A stretch of 37,836 nt of DNA, from contig NZ_AULZ01000033.1 of NCBI RefSeq assembly GCF_000422545.1, positions 1 to 37,836 of the forward strand, given 5' to 3'. Below the pieces are notes generated by a model. That model was not told where the DNA came from. It saw only the letters and a program-made list of their open reading frames with translations, and did no database searches. This document shows positions 36,233-37,836 of this stretch, in pieces. The stretch comes from Desulfocurvibacter africanus subsp. africanus DSM 2603. GTDB taxonomy: Bacteria > Desulfobacterota > Desulfovibrionia > Desulfovibrionales > Desulfovibrionaceae. The translations under genes and the position numbers were made by a program. Each line of letters opens with the position of its first letter. The stretch's first letter is position 1.

Positions 36233-36567
36233 AGTTAATCTTGTGTCTCGCTTTCACCGCCGCCTTCGCGCTGATCGCTTGCGCAGGCAAGACCGCCCAG
36301 GACATTCCGGCGGAGCAGCGCACGCCTGAGGGCATTTTCACGCAGATCTGCTCCCGCTGCCATGGCGACCAGGCGCAAAGCCGGGCCTATGGGGTGAGCC
36401 AAGTCATCGCGAACATGTCGGCCGAGGAGATAGAACAGGCTTTGAGGGGCTACCGGGCCGGAACCTACGGCGGCGCATTCAAGGGTGTCATGCGGGAGCA
36501 GGCGGGCAGCCTGTCCGAGGAGGAGATTCCGGCCGTGGCCGCCTATGTGTCAGCCCTGGGCCAGTAA
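36229..36567 (+). CDS. Monoheme cytochrome c, predicted lipoprotein
   Basis: A 112-residue class I-like cytochrome c. The N-terminal signal ends in LIAC (Cys18), a lipobox. The single heme site is CSRCH (41-45), and Met60 in IANMSAE or Met83 in GVMREQ could be the distal ligand. It should sit on the periplasmic side as an electron carrier. GGAGG lies just before the ATG, and the start overlaps the end of the carboxypeptidase remnant. Confidence 0.85.
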   Translation: MKLILCLAFTAAFALIACAGKTAQDIPAEQRTPEGIFTQICSRCHGDQAQSRAYGVSQVIANMSAEEIEQALRGYRAGTYGGAFKGVMREQAGSLSEEEIPAVAAYVSALGQ

Positions 36568-36600
36568 ACAACCTCTCTGGCTGAAACCGGAGGCAGTGCG

Positions 36601-36909
36601 ATGATCGATAAGCAATCACTCGAAAAAATCACACTGTTCACCTGCCCCAGATGCAACCAAGGCAGCCACGAGATGCCTGCCCTATGGCTGGAATTCTGGC
36701 GGGAGCATGACAGCGGGCCGGACCGTGATCCGCTTTGGAAGGACCCACATTGGATGGAAAAGGCCCGTGCCTGGTTCGCCGCGCGTGGCGAGGAAAACGC
36801 CCTGGACAAAGCCATGACGTGCCCGGCATGCGGCTGCGAGGAGCATTTACGCAAATGGATCACGAAGGGGCCGGCGGAAGCAGGTAAGGTATTTACAAAA
36901 AAGGAATAG
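36601..36909 (+). CDS. Small zinc-ribbon protein of unknown function
   Basis: A 102-residue cytoplasmic protein. Cys15/Cys18 (CPRC) and Cys74/Cys77 (CPACGC) would make one zinc ribbon, with a Trp-rich, charged middle (residues 28-60). I do not recognise the family. GGAGG lies seven bases before the ATG. It follows the cytochrome gene after 33 bases, so the two are likely cotranscribed. Repeat copy 4 begins four bases past its stop. Confidence 0.78.
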   Translation: MIDKQSLEKITLFTCPRCNQGSHEMPALWLEFWREHDSGPDRDPLWKDPHWMEKARAWFAARGEENALDKAMTCPACGCEEHLRKWITKGPAEAGKVFTKKE

Positions 36910-36913
36910 CTTA

Positions 36914-37037
36914 GAGCATTTTGCTTTTGAAAATGCTCTGCAAGCCATGCGTCGGCATGGCTTGCCGCCCCGCAGGCGTAGGCGGAATGTAATTCCGCCG
37001 TCAACGCCGAAGGGAGCGTCTGAAATGCAAAATGCTT
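36914..37037 (-). repeat. MITE-like palindromic repeat, copy 4 (variant)
   Basis: The most divergent copy, inverted like copy 3, with TA on both flanks. Its outer left end (AAGCATTTTGCATTT when read in the copy-1 direction) is a better match to the other end than in copies 1-3. The first hairpin stem is GGCGGAA with TTCCGCC instead of GGCGCAA with TTGCGCC, a compensatory change. It lies between two convergent genes. Confidence 0.85.
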
Positions 37038-37073
37038 TAGAGAAGATGCTGTCTCGTGCCGGATACTCCGGCG

Positions 37074-37508
37074 CTACTCCTTCGGCTGTCGCGATTCGGG
37101 ACGGATAATGAGGAACGAGGCCGTGGCAAGGCTCACGGCCTCGCCCGCGTCGTTCTGTATCTCGCCCTCGACCACCACGACCCTGCCCCCGCGCCGAACG
37201 ATGCGCGCCTCGGCGCGCAAGGAGCTGCGGCCTGCGGGCCGCAGGTAGCGCATGTGCAGGTCCATGGTTACGGTCTGGCAATCCGGCTCAAGGCCGGCAA
37301 GCACTGCGTGGGCCATGGCCTCATCCATGAGCGCGGCCTGGATGCCGCCAGCCAGGCTGCCCGCGCCTTGCAGAAACTCTTCCCGAAACGGCAGGGCGAG
37401 CACGGCATGCGCGGGAGTGATCTCGACAACGCGGATGCCCATGTAGCCAAACAGGCGATTAACCGTCTGACTTTCCTGGCGGACCGCACTCAAGTATGCA
37501 TCGATCAT
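37074..37508 (-). CDS. PaaI-type hotdog-fold thioesterase
   Basis: A 144-residue hotdog protein of the PaaI/YbgC-like acyl-CoA thioesterase group. The usual blocks are seen: FLQGAGSLAGGIQAALMDEAMAHAV around the catalytic helix (a Glu/Asp in LMDEA), then VTMDLHMRYLRPA and the C-terminal RRGGRVVVVEGEI. The typical HGG is replaced by LAGG. GGGAG lies six bases before ATG 37508; a longer open frame upstream lacks domain character. The substrate is unknown. Confidence 0.85.
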   Translation of the reverse strand: MIDAYLSAVRQESQTVNRLFGYMGIRVVEITPAHAVLALPFREEFLQGAGSLAGGIQAALMDEAMAHAVLAGLEPDCQTVTMDLHMRYLRPAGRSSLRAEARIVRRGGRVVVVEGEIQNDAGEAVSLATASFLIIRPESRQPKE

Positions 37509-37624
37509 GGCTGACTCCCTTCGGATTGGGCTTCCTCTCGGCGTTGTGGCCACCCTGCCCCGTCTGCCTCAGACGCGATGGAGCATCGCAGGTTCGCCGA
37601 CATACAGAAAAATTGCTCTCGAAT

Positions 37625-37667
37625 AAAAAAGCAAGGGCTCGCCAAGCCGCAGCCGGCGAGCCCTTGC
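37625..37667 (-). terminator. Intrinsic terminator on the minus strand
   Basis: A perfect 13-bp stem (GCAAGGGCTCGCC, 37631-37667) is followed on the minus strand by TTTTTTATTC. It ends transcripts coming from the right, that is from the side now held by the insertion sequence, 27 bases away. Confidence 0.85.
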
Positions 37668-37693
37668 CTTCACTCGCCCCTGAGTGAAGACTA

Positions 37694-37836
37694 GGGCCTG
37701 TTAACTCTACTTGTCATTGTCTAATCTCTGGCTAGCTTGTTGGTATGCAAATAACCAGAGAGCAGTATCAACGCATCGCGGATAGCTTCCCTCGGCAGCG
37801 GGGCAATGTCTCTCTAGATAACCTGCAAGTTATTAA
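37694..37836 (+). mobile_element. Left end of an IS5-family insertion sequence (IS427/IS1031-like)
   Basis: GGGCCTGTTAAC at 37694 looks like the terminal inverted repeat of an IS427-group element, preceded by CTA as a likely target duplication. The transposase start follows 50 bases inside. The right end is outside the window. Confidence 0.75.
37745..37836 (+). CDS. IS5-family transposase, N-terminal fragment
   Basis: The first 30 codons of a transposase cut by the window edge. The beginning MQITREQYQRIADSFPRQRG followed by NVSLDNLQVI is the hallmark N-terminal domain (DUF4096-type) of IS427/IS1031-like elements. Whether the rest of the element is intact cannot be seen. Confidence 0.85.
   Translation, partial: MQITREQYQRIADSFPRQRGNVSLDNLQVI

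Overview
The window looks like a chromosomal segment from a sulfate-reducing deltaproteobacterium of the Desulfovibrionaceae. The main reasons are a complete qrcABCD operon (the periplasmic-cytochrome-to-menaquinone reductase described from Desulfovibrio), a 65-residue ferredoxin that resembles Desulfovibrio africanus ferredoxin I as I remember it, a korDABC 2-oxoglutarate:ferredoxin oxidoreductase operon, and high-GC coding sequence nearly throughout. Genus and species cannot be fixed from this alone.

Layout. 1-7050: a repeat element, a small ferredoxin (minus), then the outer-membrane assembly pair tamA-tamB (plus), whose last stop codon lies at the edge of a second copy of the repeat. 7050-13200 (all minus): a MinD/FlhG-type ATPase with a degenerate receiver-like tail, then a compact cluster of ABC exporter, cyclic-nucleotide-binding-fold protein, secreted unknown, RsbW-type kinase and STAS antagonist. 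13300-18240: qrcABCD with a candidate promoter and a strong terminator. 18600-23230: an accessory stretch holding an unknown gene, a strikingly AT-rich 807-residue gene that fuses an HsdR-type PD-(D/E)XK nuclease domain to a P-loop NTPase, and a DUF4019-like secreted protein. 23300-26270: korDABC (minus). 26700-29870: a polar amino acid ABC importer (plus) with an intercistronic hairpin and a terminator. 29900-33010: deoC, cbiC and a serine carboxypeptidase-like protein. 33170-37040: a heavy-metal P-type ATPase, a MarR regulator, a decayed copy of the carboxypeptidase 3' end, a cytochrome c lipoprotein and a zinc-ribbon protein, with two more repeat copies. 37074-37836: a hotdog thioesterase, a terminator and the left end of an IS5-family insertion sequence.

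How it fits together: the ferredoxin, KorDABC and Qrc belong to low-potential and quinone-linked electron flow of a sulfate reducer. TamAB, the exporter cluster and the importer serve the envelope.

The most interesting signals are (a) four copies of a ~125-bp element with terminal inverted repeats, apparent TA target sites and internal hairpins showing compensatory base change, packed against gene 3' ends; (b) the lone AT-rich nuclease-NTPase gene, a candidate single-gene defence system; (c) an ABC exporter whose nucleotide-binding domain carries an insertion of about 250 residues; and (d) a carboxypeptidase 3'-end remnant in which the catalytic His codon has become Tyr.
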